Program-made: the position numbers and the translations under genes
Shown here: positions 34,071 to 46,900 of the stretch, one piece after another
Layout: each line of letters begins with the position of its first letter
Position numbering within the stretch: position 1 is the first letter of the stretch
Notes under the pieces: model-generated
Databases searched by the model: none
What the model was told of the DNA's origin: nothing
Seen by the model: the letters and a program-made list of their open reading frames with translations, nothing else
Assembly (NCBI GenBank): GCA_026936335.1
Contig: JAPMXV010000008.1
Coordinates: 1 to 64,000, forward strand
DNA length: 64,000 bases
Reading direction: 5' to 3'
Source: Mantamonas sphyraenae
Lineage: Eukaryota; CRuMs; Mantamonadidae

Positions 34071-36977
34071 TCAATTCTCGTCCTCGCTCAAATCCGCCTC
34101 ACTCTCCACATCCTCTTCCTGCAGTTGACCCACACGTCCGTTGCTGGGCGGAGACAGCGTGTCCATCTCCAGCGACGAGCTGCTCCCCTGTGCCTTGACC
34201 TTCTTCTTCTTCTTCTCCTCGTTAAGCTCGTCGTCCTGAGCCTTGCGTGACTCCAAAGCACGCAGCGCATCCTCCTCTGCAATCTCCTTGCGCACCGCCT
34301 CCAACCTGCTGCTCGCCTGCAGATCCTCCATGCCGCCCGACATGCTCACCGAAATGCGCTTGCTGCTCCTGTTGTTCTTCTTGCGTGTGCTCGGGCTCAA
34401 CGTCATGCGACCACTCTCCTCGTCATCGTCCTCCACATACACCTGCATCGTGGTCACCACCGTCGAGTGCGTGCGGTTGCGCTTCTCTTGCTCCTTGCGC
34501 TCCTTCTTTGTCAGGTGCCGCTGCCCGCTCTGCTTCAGCTTGCGTGCAATTTCCGGCAGCTGGTCGTCGTCCGCGTTGATCGCTCCCGTGCGCAGCAAGA
34601 TGCTTTGCAGAACCGTCTCTTGGTTGTTGCCCAACGCACGCTCACGCATTTGACGCTCTCGTTGCATCTCCAGCAGGTCCACGCCCGTCTTTGTGCTGAT
34701 CTGGTTCATCTCGTACAGCTTCTGCTCGGGCGTCACCTTGACCGTACGCGACCAGCGCGTCTCGTTCAGCTGCAGCCGGTACACACGCTTGCGTGCCGCC
34801 TGCTCCTCATTGCTGGTCCACCAGGGCTTCTGGATGTTGTGCTCCTTTCGGATGGCGTCCAACTCCTTGCCCAAGATCGGCAGGCGCACCTCGTACGTCT
34901 CGCGGTTCGAGAAGTTGTTGAATGCCTCCACATACAACGTAGTCAGCAGGTTCGTGATGATCAGCACCACAATCATGTTGAATGTCACAAAGTACCACGA
35001 CGCGTTGCGCGACTGCGTCGCCGCCATCGTGTCGTACATGATGTACTGCCAGTTCGACTTGGTGGCCATCTGGAACAGCAGGATGAATGTCTGCCACGGC
35101 GTGTTGAACGTCACAAAGCTGTACGACACGTTCGAGATGTTGATCTCGTCAAACGTTCCCGAAAACAGCTCCATGCCAATGATCATGTAGATGTAAAACA
35201 CAACCAGCAGCAGTGTGCCCAACGAAAACAGCGTCTGCAGCACATAGCGGAACGTGCGCACAAATTCCTGCAAGCGTTTGATCAGCGAAATGAAACGCAT
35301 CGTCACCGTCGAGCGGAACACCTGGATGCCGCCAATCACAGCGCGCACGTCGTCAAAGAACAGCAGGAACTGCACGAGGAACGACACCATCACCAGCACC
35401 ACGTCAAACACCTGCCACGGATCCTTCCACAGGCCGTTGCCAAAGGCGATGTAGCGCGCAGCAATCTCCACCACGTAGATCATGGTCAGCACAAAGAAAA
35501 GCGTCTCCAATGTGGCCACCTCGGCACGCGTCTGGTTCACGCGGAACTGACCCACAATCAGCACGGAGCAGCACGTCAGCAGCACCAGCACGTACTTGAA
35601 GTACCTGTGCTTCATCACCTTGCGCAGACGAGGCACAACCTTGTACCGCATAAAGTCACCCTTCACGTGGCCCAAGTGTCGCTCTGCGTCATCTGTGTCG
35701 TCCGAGTCGTTTGCGTCGAACTGGATGTTCAGAATCAGCATGTCCGTCAGCTCAAAGAACTCCAGCACAGAGATCGGCTCGTCGTCCGGGTGCGAGTAGT
35801 TGAATACCCAGATGATCACGTCCATGTTTGGAGGCTGAATCATGTCCAGCAGCTTCAGGAAGTAGTGCCTCGGGATCTTGCCTTGGCGGTTCACATCCAG
35901 AATGATAAACGCAGCCAGAATTGCAATGCGCTCCTTCACACGATGGGTCGTCGCCTTCTTTGCACGCTCCTCCTTGAACGCACTAAACATGACGGCCACC
36001 ACCTGCGACAGGAAGAAGTACACCGCAATCACCACATACGTGATGAAAAACACGGCGTAGCCCGGGTTGCTGTTCATCGCTCCGTAGATCACAAACGGAT
36101 AGGTGTTGAGCGACAGCAGCGTGTACAGGGTCAGCATCGACGCGATGAAATCGTCAAAGTTCTCTGCCGGCCGCGTCTCGCCGTTCGTCTTGATCTGGTT
36201 GCGGAGGATCTGCACGCCCAGCACGGCGTACATGATCACGAAAATCAGGATGACCAAGGCCAAATCCTTGAGGCGCGGAATTGTCTTGGCAATGGTGTTG
36301 TAGGCTCGGCGCGTGGTGCGCGAACGTGCAACCAGCAGCAGCGGCCGCAGGAAGCGCGAAAACCGAAACACAGACGAGCTGGAGCCAACGGCCACCAGCA
36401 CGTCAAGCACGTTGATGATCACAAGCACCGCATAGCCCAGATTCCATACTTTCTTCGTAAAGCCCTTGAATCCTGCGTGCGTCACACGCAGCGACAGGTC
36501 CATGATGTAAATCAGCACAATCACAAGTTCCACCCACACCAGCTGCAACAAGGACGACCTGGTCAGTGCATGTGTCCCATTTCCCTCTCGCTGCCCCCCT
36601 CCCCTCTCTCTCTCTCTCTGTGTTTCCCAATCGTCCCTCCTTGTGGCTCAACGTACGTCATTTGGCGCTGCTGCGCTCCACGTCTTTGTCGGCTCGCCAA
36701 AGATGAGCAGCAGGTGCGTGCAAATCACCGCAATGAGGATGTGATGATACCACCAGTTGTTGATGATGGCAAAGGCACTGTGTGCGCCGTGTTGTCGTTG
36801 TGTGTCAGCACCGTCACGTGCACCCTCCGCTCTCCACGCCTGCCGCCTGCCTGTTTTGGCAACTCACTTCATGGAATGCGTGTTGGTAGGGTGGATGTAA
36901 AACTCGCGTCCCAGGATCGAGTCGTTGATGTACGATGCCGCAAGACGCAGGCGGATGTCCTCCTGTGGGTATTGTGC

Positions 36978-37011
<34 letters not shown>

Positions 37012-37664
37012 CCAGTCACAGCCCAGCGCGTGTTAGCTTCTCACCCTGCCTTTCACGACTCCAGAAGCCTCCCACCCCACTCTCTTAGCCAGGCCCCTCA
37101 CGCCACCTACATCCAGTTTCTGCATCGTTGCATTGTTCAACTGCCGTTGCAGCGACGAGCGCTCCTCCTTGCTGCGCTTCTGTGCCTCCTTCTTCTTCTT
37201 CTTGTCCTTCTGTGGAGCGAGCAGGTTTTTTGCGCGCGGCCGCAAAGCCAGATGTCAGCGATCTCCGCCCTCCGTTTCCCTCGCAGCTCCTCCACCCGTT
37301 CTGCGCCTCACACGTCCTCCCACATCCATCCACGGCCTGCGTATCTCCCTCGCCCAACGCCTCCATGCACCCTCCAAGCCATTCCAGGCCAAACACATGC
37401 ACACTGCGCCGCCAAACACGCTATCCGAACTCGCCGCAAAAAAACAAAGTCCCGTTCCACCCGCTCGTCGTGCCCCTTCTGCGCACGCCCATGCCATCCC
37501 CACACCCATCCACGCCCACACACCGTGTGCTGTGTGGTCCTTGCACACACTCCTCCCTCCTATGTTTCGCACCGCCCGTCCCTTTAGCTCTCACCCACGC
37601 GCCAGCTTACCTTTCCTCCGCTGGCCTCCTTGCCCGTTTGCTGTCCGCTTGTGGCTCCTGCCAT
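34071..37664 (-). CDS. Two-pore (TPC-type) voltage-gated cation channel
   Basis: Five exons: 37664-37611, 37209-37111, 36962-36868, 36777-36657 and 36542-34071, with phases agreeing at each junction, giving about 946 residues. The protein has two six-helix channel repeats. Repeat 1 runs from NNWWYHHILIAVICTHLLL through an Arg-rich S4-like FRFSRFLRPLLLVARSR to pore region SMLTLYTLLSLNTYPFV. A cytosolic linker with DVNRQGKIPRHYFLKLL resembles the EF-hand-like linker of TPCs. Repeat 2 ends with pore region NTPWQTFILLFQMATKSNW and the S6 helix FNMIVVLIITNLLTTLYVEAF. TPCs conduct Na+ or Ca2+ in endolysosomal or vacuolar membranes, gated by PI(3,5)P2, NAADP or voltage. The ~250-residue charged C-terminal tail is unusually long. 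N-terminal exon 2 is a Lys-rich coiled stretch. Ion selectivity cannot be judged here. Confidence 0.85.
36980..37009. repeat. (GT)15 microsatellite in a TPC intron
   Basis: Thirty bases of uninterrupted GT (CA on the coding strand) lie inside the intron 37110-36963 of the two-pore channel gene, just upstream of the acceptor that precedes the third exon. Confidence 0.9.
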
Positions 37665-38005
37665 CGCTGTGCTCTGTCCCGTACTGTTGCGACGAAACTG
37701 CGACATGGGTATCTGTGTGTTCCGCCAGCCCCCCATGGGTCCTTGTGTCAGTCACTCGCCCTCCCACGCCCGCTGTACAGCCTTGAGGCTCTCCCTTTTG
37801 CTCTGAGCTCCGAGAGCTCCATGCGCGCATGTTGCCCACGGCGTGCCCAATACCCCCTCCGTGTGCACCCGGGCTACACTGCACCATCGCCATCCATGTG
37901 TTTCCTCGCCACACTCATCTCTGGTTGCCACCCCCATCCTCTTTCACCCACCTACGGCTGGAAACGTTTGCCTCCGCGTGCGGCTGCAGCCCAACTCTCT
38001 CGTCC
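37665..38005. promoter_or_regulatory. 341-bp divergent intergenic region
   Basis: This region separates the start codons of the two-pore channel (minus) and COMMD5 (plus). It is pyrimidine-rich on the plus strand, with no further gene, tRNA or repeat that I can see. It presumably carries both promoters and 5' UTRs. Confidence 0.5.
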
Positions 38006-39030
38006 ATGTCCTCCTCACGCAACAGCAGGCTGGCAGACTTTCCCTCCTTCCTGGGCATGCAGCACCCGCCCGAAGTCAAACGCAGCGCCCTGCTCATCCA
38101 CAAAGTCAGCGTCAAGGGCTACCAGCGCTGCCTCCAATGGGCCGCCTCCTACTTCAACTCCACCTACCTCCAGGATGACGACGACGTCCAGCAGCAGGAG
38201 CTTGCTCTCAAGCAACGCCTCGCTGAGTCGTCTGCAGACACGCAGGCCGACATCGACGACCGCACCTCCCTTGTCCAGCAGCGTGAACAGGCTGCCTTTG
38301 ACTCCCTCCAAACCTTTGTCCTTGACAATCAGGTCGAAAAGCCCAACGTGGCCATTGGTATCAAGTACAAAAAGAAGCCCCTGGACGAAACCGACGTTCA
38401 GGTGCTCGCCGTGGCCACCTTTCAAACCCTTCGGTGTGTTACGCCGCCCTGTTTCCCCGACGCCTGCCCTCTCGATTTCGCTCGCTGACCCTTGCCTTCC
38501 GCACGCCCCACCGCTCCATTCCAGCGCTGCTGTCCGCTCCAAATCCAAGCTGGACGTCATTGCCTACCAGCTTCAGGAGGACTACCACTTTCCAGAGGAC
38601 CATGTACAGAGCCTGCTCGCCGTCCTCAAATCCCTGTATGATAATCCCTGTGTGATTTGCCTCCTTTGCCCCTTTCCACGTCATTGCTGACCCTCTCTCC
38701 CTCGCCCTTTGCCCTCGCTTACCCCCGCATTGCAGTCGCAAGAGCTTTGGCACACAGTCCCTGGACAACAAGATCCACTATCCGTACCTGGAGCATCTCA
38801 AGTGGCGTGTGGACGTCACCATCTCGTCGGGGACCCTTGCACGCGTGCTCAAGCCCTCCATCAGCATGGAGATGACCCTCGACGACGGTTCCATCAAACG
38901 CTTCGAACTCACGCCGGAAAAGTTCCAAGATCTTCGCTACCAGGTCGCCAAGGTCCTGCAAAACATGCAGCGCATCGAACGCCATCCCATTCTCCAGGTT
39001 GTCGATGCATCCGTGGATGCGGGACTTTGA
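38006..39030 (+). CDS. COMMD5: COMM domain-containing protein 5
   Basis: Three exons, 38006-38433, 38525-38635 and 38736-39030, join in phase (CG+C, CT+T) to 277 residues. The C-terminal ~75 residues are a COMM domain closest to COMMD5: LKWRVDVTISSGTLARV, MEMTLDDGSIKRFELTP and KFQDLRYQVAKVLQNMQ. The N-terminal part is helical (HN domain) with a Gln/Asp-rich insert (QDDDDVQQQELALKQR). COMMD proteins form the ten-member ring of the Commander complex, which with CCDC22/CCDC93 and Retriever recycles endosomal membrane cargo. Human COMMD5 is 224 residues; the extra length is mostly the insert. Initiation at MSSSRNSRLADF is the only ATG upstream of the conserved helices. Confidence 0.9.
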
Positions 39031-39144
39031 CACACACCAACAGCAAAACAAAAACATGCACACACCACACACACAAACACAAGGCACACAAGGCATCTCT
39101 GCTCCATTCCTCTTGCTTGGGAGGTGGGACACGTCGCGATTCCG

Positions 39145-39488
39145 TCATTCCGTGATCGTGTCCACACGCCGCACTCGCACAAGTCCCGAGTGCGCTCCCA
39201 TGGCCATCCACCCAAACCCTGTCGCATTGGGATTGAATGCCACTGAGCCCATTCCGCTCTCGTATCGGTACCTCTGCGTCCGCTCCTTGCGTCCGCTGCT
39301 GCCCGGTTTCAGCTTGGAATACGCTGTTCCGCCCTCGATTCTCATTGTGCGCGCATTGGCTGCACTCACAAGCTCACTGTCCAGATGTTCCACCACCGCG
39401 CCTCCATCCAGAATCTCCATTTGCAGGATGGCGCGCTCGGAAGACCCCATCGCGTCACCGTCTTCCTCCATGCTGCTGCTACTGCTAC

Positions 39489-39523
<35 letters not shown>

Positions 39524-42209
39524 CTGGACAAACTCTCTGCCGTTTCGCCAAGGTTGGTGTAGTGAACCACCTCCCACGACTCCTCCGCCACACCGGCGGC
39601 AATCTTCTTGAGCAGCACTTGGCCGTCACCGCCGCACGATGCCACGAACGAGTACTTGTCGCCCTCGACCACATCCACACTGTGCACAATGTTCTCATGG
39701 TAGCCCACGACCACACTCCTGTCTGCACCCTTCTTCCGTTTGGTGCCTCCGCTGCTCCCCTCATTGCTCGGGTTCAGCTCCAACATGCGCACTGCCCCAG
39801 GGTCAGAGGCAAACACCAGCTTCGATGCTTTGGGTGCCCATTGAGCCGGGCCACAGGTCGGATATACTCCAACCACTGTGTTGCCAAACACGGGCTGCAT
39901 CGGATCCCGGGCGTCCCACAGGAGCACTCGCCCATCCCCACCACACGACGCCACCAGCTGCTCGTTCTGAGGACACACTGTCACATCCCGCACGTATCCA
40001 TTGTGGCCGGCAAACGTGATGTCCGGCCGCGTGATCACCGTCGTCTCTGTCTGCTCCCCGTTCCCGTCCAGCGTCTCCAGACCCGCGTGTGGCAGCTTCC
40101 ACCCGTACACATGGCCACAGTCCGTCCCTCCAATGATGTACATGTAGCCCTGGAAGCCCATCCAGCACATGCTCGTGATCACCTGCTTCCCACTCACTCG
40201 CACTTCCGCCGCCGCCTTGCACGCGTACACCACTGCCGTCCACTCTCGTCGCTTTTCGTCACTTTCATCTCCTCCCTGTTCCCCTCTTCCACCATCCAAC
40301 CCGGCACTCGTTCGCCCACTGCGTCCACCTCCACTACGCTGCGCGCGTTTGCTCTTTGGCCGCCCCACACTGCTCTCCTGCACTCCCGCAATCTGTTCGC
40401 GGTCATTCGGCACCGCATACAGTCTCACCACCCCATCCGAACACAAGCAAGCCAGCACGCCCATCATCGGACGCGTCGCAAACTCATTCACCGTCTCCCC
40501 GTCCATTTCCTTCCCGTTCAGCAGTGTGTACCGCGATTCCAGCCCATACGGGCACCACGCAAGCTGTCTCACGCACCCGTGTTCCAGTTCCAACATGCAC
40601 ATCAGCGTTGGATCCGGCACTGTCATCCGCCGCCTGTGTGCATGAGCGGAGCCCGTGTCAGTTTGTCACTTCGTCAGTTCCACCTCTCTCTCTCCATCCC
40701 TCCATCCCTCCATCCCTCCAGCTGAGCACGTACCCACTCATATCTGCTCGCAGGCGACCAAAGTCCCACACGTGCACATAGTGGCGCGTGGTGCCGTGGT
40801 CATACAAACTCAGGTAGGTGTGCTGGGGATTGTCCACAGCCACAGCCAGCACGTCCGACTCGGCATCCTCCGCATACACCGCTCCGTCACGCTGGTCTGT
40901 GCACAGCCACGACATGGAGCGCACTGCGCCACCCACGTTCATCACCACGTCGTATGCTGCCTTGGAGCTTGCGTGGCCGCTGCTCACCGCAAGTGGTTCC
41001 AGATGCTGCATGGACGACACGTCGCCCAGCTTGCCCGGCCCACTCTTGGCACTGTACCGCCGTGCAGACAGTCGAAACGCCAACGTGCTTCCGCCCTCAC
41101 TGTCTTCATCCGCCACGCTTCGCGACGACAACACACGCGGAGCAAACAGAGCTCCGTACTTGATCAGATGCACGCCCGCATCGTGCCTCCGCGAGTTGCT
41201 CATTCCCCTATGTTCCACCGCACCACGTCACCCCGCGTGTCAATGATCCCATGGCACAAGTCCAACGTATGCATGCGCACCCCTCCACCCCATGGCTGCC
41301 ATGCAACCTCGCACACGAAAAACGCAGGAAAAAACGCACCTCTCGTGGTCGACAACCGTCACCTCTTGGATGTTTCGCGAGCGCCTCTGGATCTGCAACC
41401 GGCCATCGACCGTTGTTTGCATGCGTACCATGCAGTCCCCACACCCATCCCGTGTCAGCTTCCCATTACCAAGTCCCCACCCGCTCGTCTCCCCTCGTGC
41501 CTCTGACATCCTGCACTGCGCGCATTTTTGTCCCCGCACGAGCTCCCCTATTTTCAACCCATCTGGCCACACACAACCCTCCGCCACCCATGCATCCACT
41601 TACACGTGCACTCCGTTCCACGCTCTTGCCACTCCCACTCAGGTTGATCTTCTCTCCGCCTCCGTACTTGCGAGAAAACTTTTCGCTCTTTTTGGGCCGC
41701 CCGCGACGCCGCTTGCCACGCCCTCGCCCTGCGCTGCTCGTCGTCGTCTCCTCCGTTCCATCCGAACTCACAGAGCCCGGCGTCGCCAGTTCTCCCGTCC
41801 CTACTCCCTCACCCACCACCTGTGCTTTGCTGTGTGGCTCCAAAGACCCTCCACTCGCCGACGACCGCCGTCTGCGTTTGCGCAAGCCGCCTGCAAGTGG
41901 CACAACTTTTGCCACCCCACCTTTTCCCACAGCACTCGCCTGCGGACGGTTCAGAAACCCTTCCAGCGTCGCCCTCTCGTGTGCACTGATCTCATTCGAT
42001 CGTCCTCCTCCTCGTCTCGTCCCGTAATTATTGCTGCTCGCCTCACTGCCTGCCCCTCCACGTCCGATGCTGTTCTGCGAGCTGGCCCGGGACAACGATT
42101 CGTCTTCCTCCACTGCCCACTGCAACTCTGCGTCCTCAACCAACGCCTCTGTCATCGCCTCAGACGCATTCTGCGCCGCTTTGCGACTTGGACGGGCGTT
42201 CCGACTCAT
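39145..42209 (-). CDS. GTF3C2: TFIIIC subunit GTF3C2/TFC6-like WD40 protein
   Basis: Four exons, 42209-41604, 41392-41340, 41207-40734 and 40633-39145, join in phase to 873 residues (human GTF3C2 is 911). Residues about 100-200 are basic and serine-rich with an AT-hook-like GRGKRRRGRPKK. From exon 3 the protein is a WD40 propeller: VRSMSWLCTD, DVLAVAVD, HYVHVWDFG, CVRQLAWCPYG, GVLACLCSDGVVRLYAV, TSMCWMGFQGYMYIIGGTDC, VASCGGDGRVLLWDARDP. It ends with GWMAMGAHSGLVRVRRVD, a signature of this subunit. A poly-Ser tract lies near 39480-39525. GTF3C2 is part of the TFIIIC tau-B module that recognises the B-box of tRNA genes for RNA polymerase III. Exon 2 is only 53 nt and was placed by phase. Convergent with COMMD5. 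Confidence 0.87.
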
Positions 42210-42292
42210 GCGTATGGGTGGAGCGCTACGACAAGTGAAGGTGTGGCAGCACACGCGCCCCACACTGCAATCCATCATCCCGCTCACTCAGC
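42210..42292. promoter_or_regulatory. 83-bp divergent promoter between GTF3C2 and DNAAF11 genes
   Basis: The two start codons face away from each other across 83 bases. The region includes CACACGCGCCCCACACTGC and CGCTCACTCAGC; no TATA element is evident. A shared bidirectional core promoter is inferred. Confidence 0.45.
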
Positions 42293-43931
42293 ATGGTTCG
42301 CATCGATGAAACCCTGCTTCGCAAACGTGCAGAACACAACGATGGCATTCTCGCAGACCTGCAGGAGATTGCCCTCCACCAGCAGGAGATCGAGCGCATC
42401 GAGAACCTCGACACCTACTGCCGCCATCTCAAGATCCTTTATCTGCAAAACAACCTCATCAATCGCATTGGTGAGTCTGTGTGTGCAGTATCTGCGTGGC
42501 TCTGCCTGCACCCAATTGCACACACACGTCTCTCGGCGTGCCGATCCGTCTGCCCGCCAACGGAACGAAACTGACGCCCCTTCCACACGCACCCTCGCCG
42601 CTGTCCTTCCGCCTCGGCAGAGAACCTCCATCGCCTCAAGCAGCTGGAATACCTCAACCTTGCCCTGAACAACCTGCGCAAGGTCGAGGGCCTCGAAAAG
42701 TGTGAAATGCTCACCAAGTTGGATCTCACCGCCAACTTCATCCAAGATCCGCGCTCCCTCGAGTCCCTGGCCGACAACGAGAACCTCAAAGACCTGTGCG
42801 TGCGGCCCCTTCCAATCACCCCGCTCTCTGCTCCCACCACGTGTGCTTTCCCATTTTGCTCACCTGCTTCCCCGTCCTCCACACAGCTACCTGGTGGGCA
42901 ACCCCTGCGAAAAGATCGACTTTCTCCGCCTGTACATCATCGGCGTCCTGCCACAGCTCCACTCGCTCGACGGCGAAGTCATCAAACGCATAGAACGACT
43001 GCAGGCAGAGGCACGTGTTGAGGAGCTGAGAGCCGCCCTGGACGCCATGGCGGAGGAGCACGGCTGGCAAGAGGACGGCAGCGCCCTGGTGCCCGAGGAA
43101 GGCGTCGACGAGGAATACTCGCCCGAGATGCGCACGCGAATGTACAAAGAAATGGCCGAGAAGAGGGACGAGGACGAAATCAAGAAGCGGCTGGAGGCCG
43201 AACGCAAAAAGGAGGCGGAGGAGGAGGAGCGCCAGAAGCGCCTGTTCAAAGACGACGGCCAGATCCGCCAGATGAACCAGGGCAAGTACCCATTCAAGCT
43301 GTATGAGGACGATGTGGACCACAACGTGATCCTGGAGGTCGAGCTGTCGCGCTTTCTCGACACGAGCTACATCGACGTTGACATCCAGCCCACGTATGTG
43401 CGTGTCACCGTCAAAGACAAAATCATGCAGCTTCTCCTGCCTGCAGAGGTGCTGTGTGACGCAAGCAAGGCCCAGCGTGAACAGTTTTCAGGCAAGCTGG
43501 TGCTGACCATGCCCAAGGCAGACCCCAAGGAGCTGCCCTTCCAGGCGCAGCGCAACGCAGAGGAGCGCGAACGTAGGAAACAGGCAAACACAGAGTTTGG
43601 CAACGTCAATGGCACTCGACAGCTCGCAGAGGCCAAGCACAAGACTCCTGGCTTTGGCAAAGACTACATTGGCCTTGACGATGTTGCCAACATTGTCGAC
43701 CAGAGTGCTTCTGCCTCCTCCTCCTCCTCCTCCTCCTCGTCATCATCATCATCGTCCGCCCTTTCATCACCAACCACGGCCACACCGGCTGACGGGGATG
43801 GTGATGCAAACAACAGCAACGAAACGGCGGACGCCAAATCACGCGGTGTGGCTGTGCAACGCACGTTTGCTCGCCACAAACAAGTCAGCAAAGACTTTGT
43901 GGATGACGATGATGTACCACCACTGGAATAG
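42293..43931 (+). CDS. DNAAF11: Dynein axonemal assembly factor 11 (LRRC6/TilB)
   Basis: Three exons, 42293-42470, 42621-42795 and 42887-43931, join in phase (G+AG, CT+C) to 465 residues, almost exactly the human length. Leucine-rich repeats fill residues about 20-130 ([45 protein letters not shown]) with the LRRCT-like cap [20 protein letters not shown] charged coiled coil follows (about 170-260). Next is a CS/p23-like domain ([39 protein letters not shown]), then a poly-Ser and acidic tail. The protein acts in the cytoplasm with other DNAAFs and R2TP/HSP90 to preassemble outer and inner dynein arms. Its presence implies a motile flagellum. The tail DDDDVPPLE* is typical of the family. Confidence 0.94.
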
Positions 43932-43990
43932 ATGACCTGCTCAACCCTTGCCCAACCCACGCCAACCCCACTGCATTCCATCACACACCC

Positions 43991-46900
43991 ATGGCTCAAC
44001 TTGTGGCACACGTCGCAGAGTCGATGCTCAAGGAGGGTGTCCCCGCACAGACCCACCGGGACCTGGTGGTTGCGTTGTATGCAGCCATGCACCCGCTGGA
44101 CGGCAACGCCTTGGTGTGGACCCACTTTGGCGGCTGTGCGCGCACTCTACACCCCATCCTCGCAGATATCCTGGACATTATGGACATGGAAGGACTGTGT
44201 GCCCTGGACAAGGAGGATGTGCCACACGTGCGCGAGCAGTTTGCAGAGCAGCTGGGTGGCGAGGGCGCGCCCATGTCCACCGTGACTCCCACAGCCTGGC
44301 AGCAGCTTCTCGAACGCAATGGCATGTTGGAACGCTTTTTCCTGCCCCAGTTTGAAGTGTATGCGGCATCGCCGTGGCAGCCATTGTTCTATTCACTCGT
44401 GCTGCTGCTCGTGTACAAGAGCGAGAACGGCCTCGACGTCTCCGAGCTCCTGTGCACCACCATCAGCTGGCCCAGCAAATCCAACCCACAGCAACGACAC
44501 AGTGAGACACTGGTGGCCACTCTGGTGGGTCATATGACCGCATGGATGGCCAAGCGCACCTCTGTCTTTCAACAGATCATGCAGGCCGACTTTCTCAGCG
44601 CCTGCGTGCAGTGCTACGACCGTCCACCCGTCATGAAGACGGTGTGGCAGCTGGTGGACCAATCCTGTCTGCTCACACAGCTTGATGGGGCAAATGCATC
44701 GCTGCTGCAGTGGCAGCTGGAGGACGACGGGGCTTGGGAGGCTCTGGACAGCCGTCGGGGCAAGGTTGATGCCAAGAGCAGGCTGTTGGAACACCTGATG
44801 GCAAGCACCTACAACACAGCCACCTACTACATGGACCAGTGGGAGACACGTGCCCACGAGGTGGACCATGGCCAGTACAGCATGGCCATCTCCTCCACCT
44901 TGCGTTTGCTCATCGATCTTACCTCCCAACTGCCCACAGGCCAATATGTGGCCTGGCTCCTTTTCCACTGGCACCCCAAGCAACGAGCAGGCCACTTCTT
45001 CTTCCTCGACTGCCTCTTTGATTATGTGCACACGCTGATGGCCAACCCACAGGCCATTCTGCCCTCCCTGCGTCGCATCCTCTCCATGCTCATGCGTCTG
45101 CAAGCAAACGTGGTCTTCTTCCTGCGTCCTGCTGGCTCAGACACCCATCTGGAGCAGGTGGACACTGCTCGCATTCGACAGGCCCTCAGCCAAGAGTACC
45201 GCGAAGCCATGGGTCTGCGTTCTCCGTTTCCCGATGAAACATACATTGGGGACCTGTGGCTTGGCAATCTGTACCTGCCTCGCATCAACATCCACTTCCT
45301 GGACATGCGCGACTACATCGAGCGCAACTACGCCCTCTTCAAGGCCAATGTGGCCACTCAGATGCGCGACAACCACGTCAACGACCCCGAGGGTGTCAAC
45401 CGATACCCTCTTTTGCATGCAGACGTGTCCGATAGACCCATTCGAGGCCACACAGACCGCTTCCTGTGCAAGTTGTTCTTGGAGCAGGAGGACGACCTGC
45501 CGCTTGTCTACCGCGACGTGCGTGCCCTCGAGGCAGACAACGAAGGCGCCGACGAGGAGGATGACATCCCATCCATCCTCTTTGTGGAGATGTTGGACGA
45601 AGAGGGCCATCCCATGGTCTTTCGCGGGTGCCAATTCTGGAAACGCGGCCAACCGGAACCGCTGCCCAATCGCCAGGGCCACCGGCGTCCCTTGCTGGTG
45701 TACGTCGATGCCACGTTTGTGGAATGGTACACCCAGGACTACTTGCACCCACCGCAGCTGACCCATGTGTACCTCCTCGATCCGGCCATGTGTGCGTACA
45801 CACATGTGCTCGCCTGTGTGGCCGACATCCTGTCTGAGGGACCCAGTGCAGGAGGCAAGCAGGCCTCTTCCTCCTCCTCTTCATCATCATCGTCATCATC
45901 GTCGTCGTCAAAGGCATACAAGCCAGAGGCGTTTGGGAACGAGGCTGAGTTCAAAGCCAAAGACACGTTTGATACGTTCTCACGCATGCTACTGCTTGGA
46001 CACGCCAGTCCGGAAGATATGCGCACAGTGCAGCTGTCGCAACCGGGTGGGTTCTTTCCGTCGCGCGTGGACATGGGCTGCGTGTTTCGCAACCACGTGG
46101 AGCTACTCGAGGCACTTGTGGCCCTGGACAACCACAACTTTGAGGTGGTGGCCGATGCAAACTACCGTCGTTACGTGTGTGTGGAGTACCGTCACAGTGC
46201 CATGGAGGCCAGCGGAAGGGAGGGCGGACGGATGAACGACACCATGGATTCAGAGGGGTTGCACGCAGAATGGGACAGCGAAGACGAGGTGCTGGACGGC
46301 GAGCAGCACTCACGCAAGCAGATCGACCTGGATGAACACAACTCGGAGGTTGCACTGTACACGGCACAGCAGGCAGCTGTGTTTTCCGCCATGTTCCACC
46401 GCATCACCCTTATCATCGGGCCCCCAGGCACTGGCAAGACGGAAACCACGAGTCGGATGGCACGCGTGTTGTACCGCAACCTGTGTGTGGGCGACACTCG
46501 CAGTGACCGACGCAGCGAACGACTGCGCACCCCATTGAGTCCTCCAAGCAACAGGCAACGATGGCAACGGATGGTCATTGTGACGCACAGCAACCTGGCA
46601 TTGGATCAGCTCGTGGAGAAGCTTCTGGACAGCAACGACATGGCTCGACCCATCCATGGACTGGATCCCAGCGACAACGAGCTTGCAGGTGGACACGTGG
46701 ATGTCCCTGGCATTCTTCGCCTCGGCAGCCGCAGCAGTAGCACAGCCGTGCAAGAGTGCACCAGCAGAGGCATTGTACGCACCCTCAAACGCAGGCGCCG
46801 GGCGCTGGTCGAATGGTGTCAGGCTGCCATGGAGGAAGTGGGCCACAGCGAAGCGGCAGCTTTGTGTGCACAGCTGCGTGACACCCACGCAGACAACAGC

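Noticed and set aside
34467-37088. A long plus-strand open frame opposite the channel gene
   Set aside because: The minus strand encodes clear channel helices and pore segments with matching splice phases; the plus translation has no hydrophobic or domain pattern.
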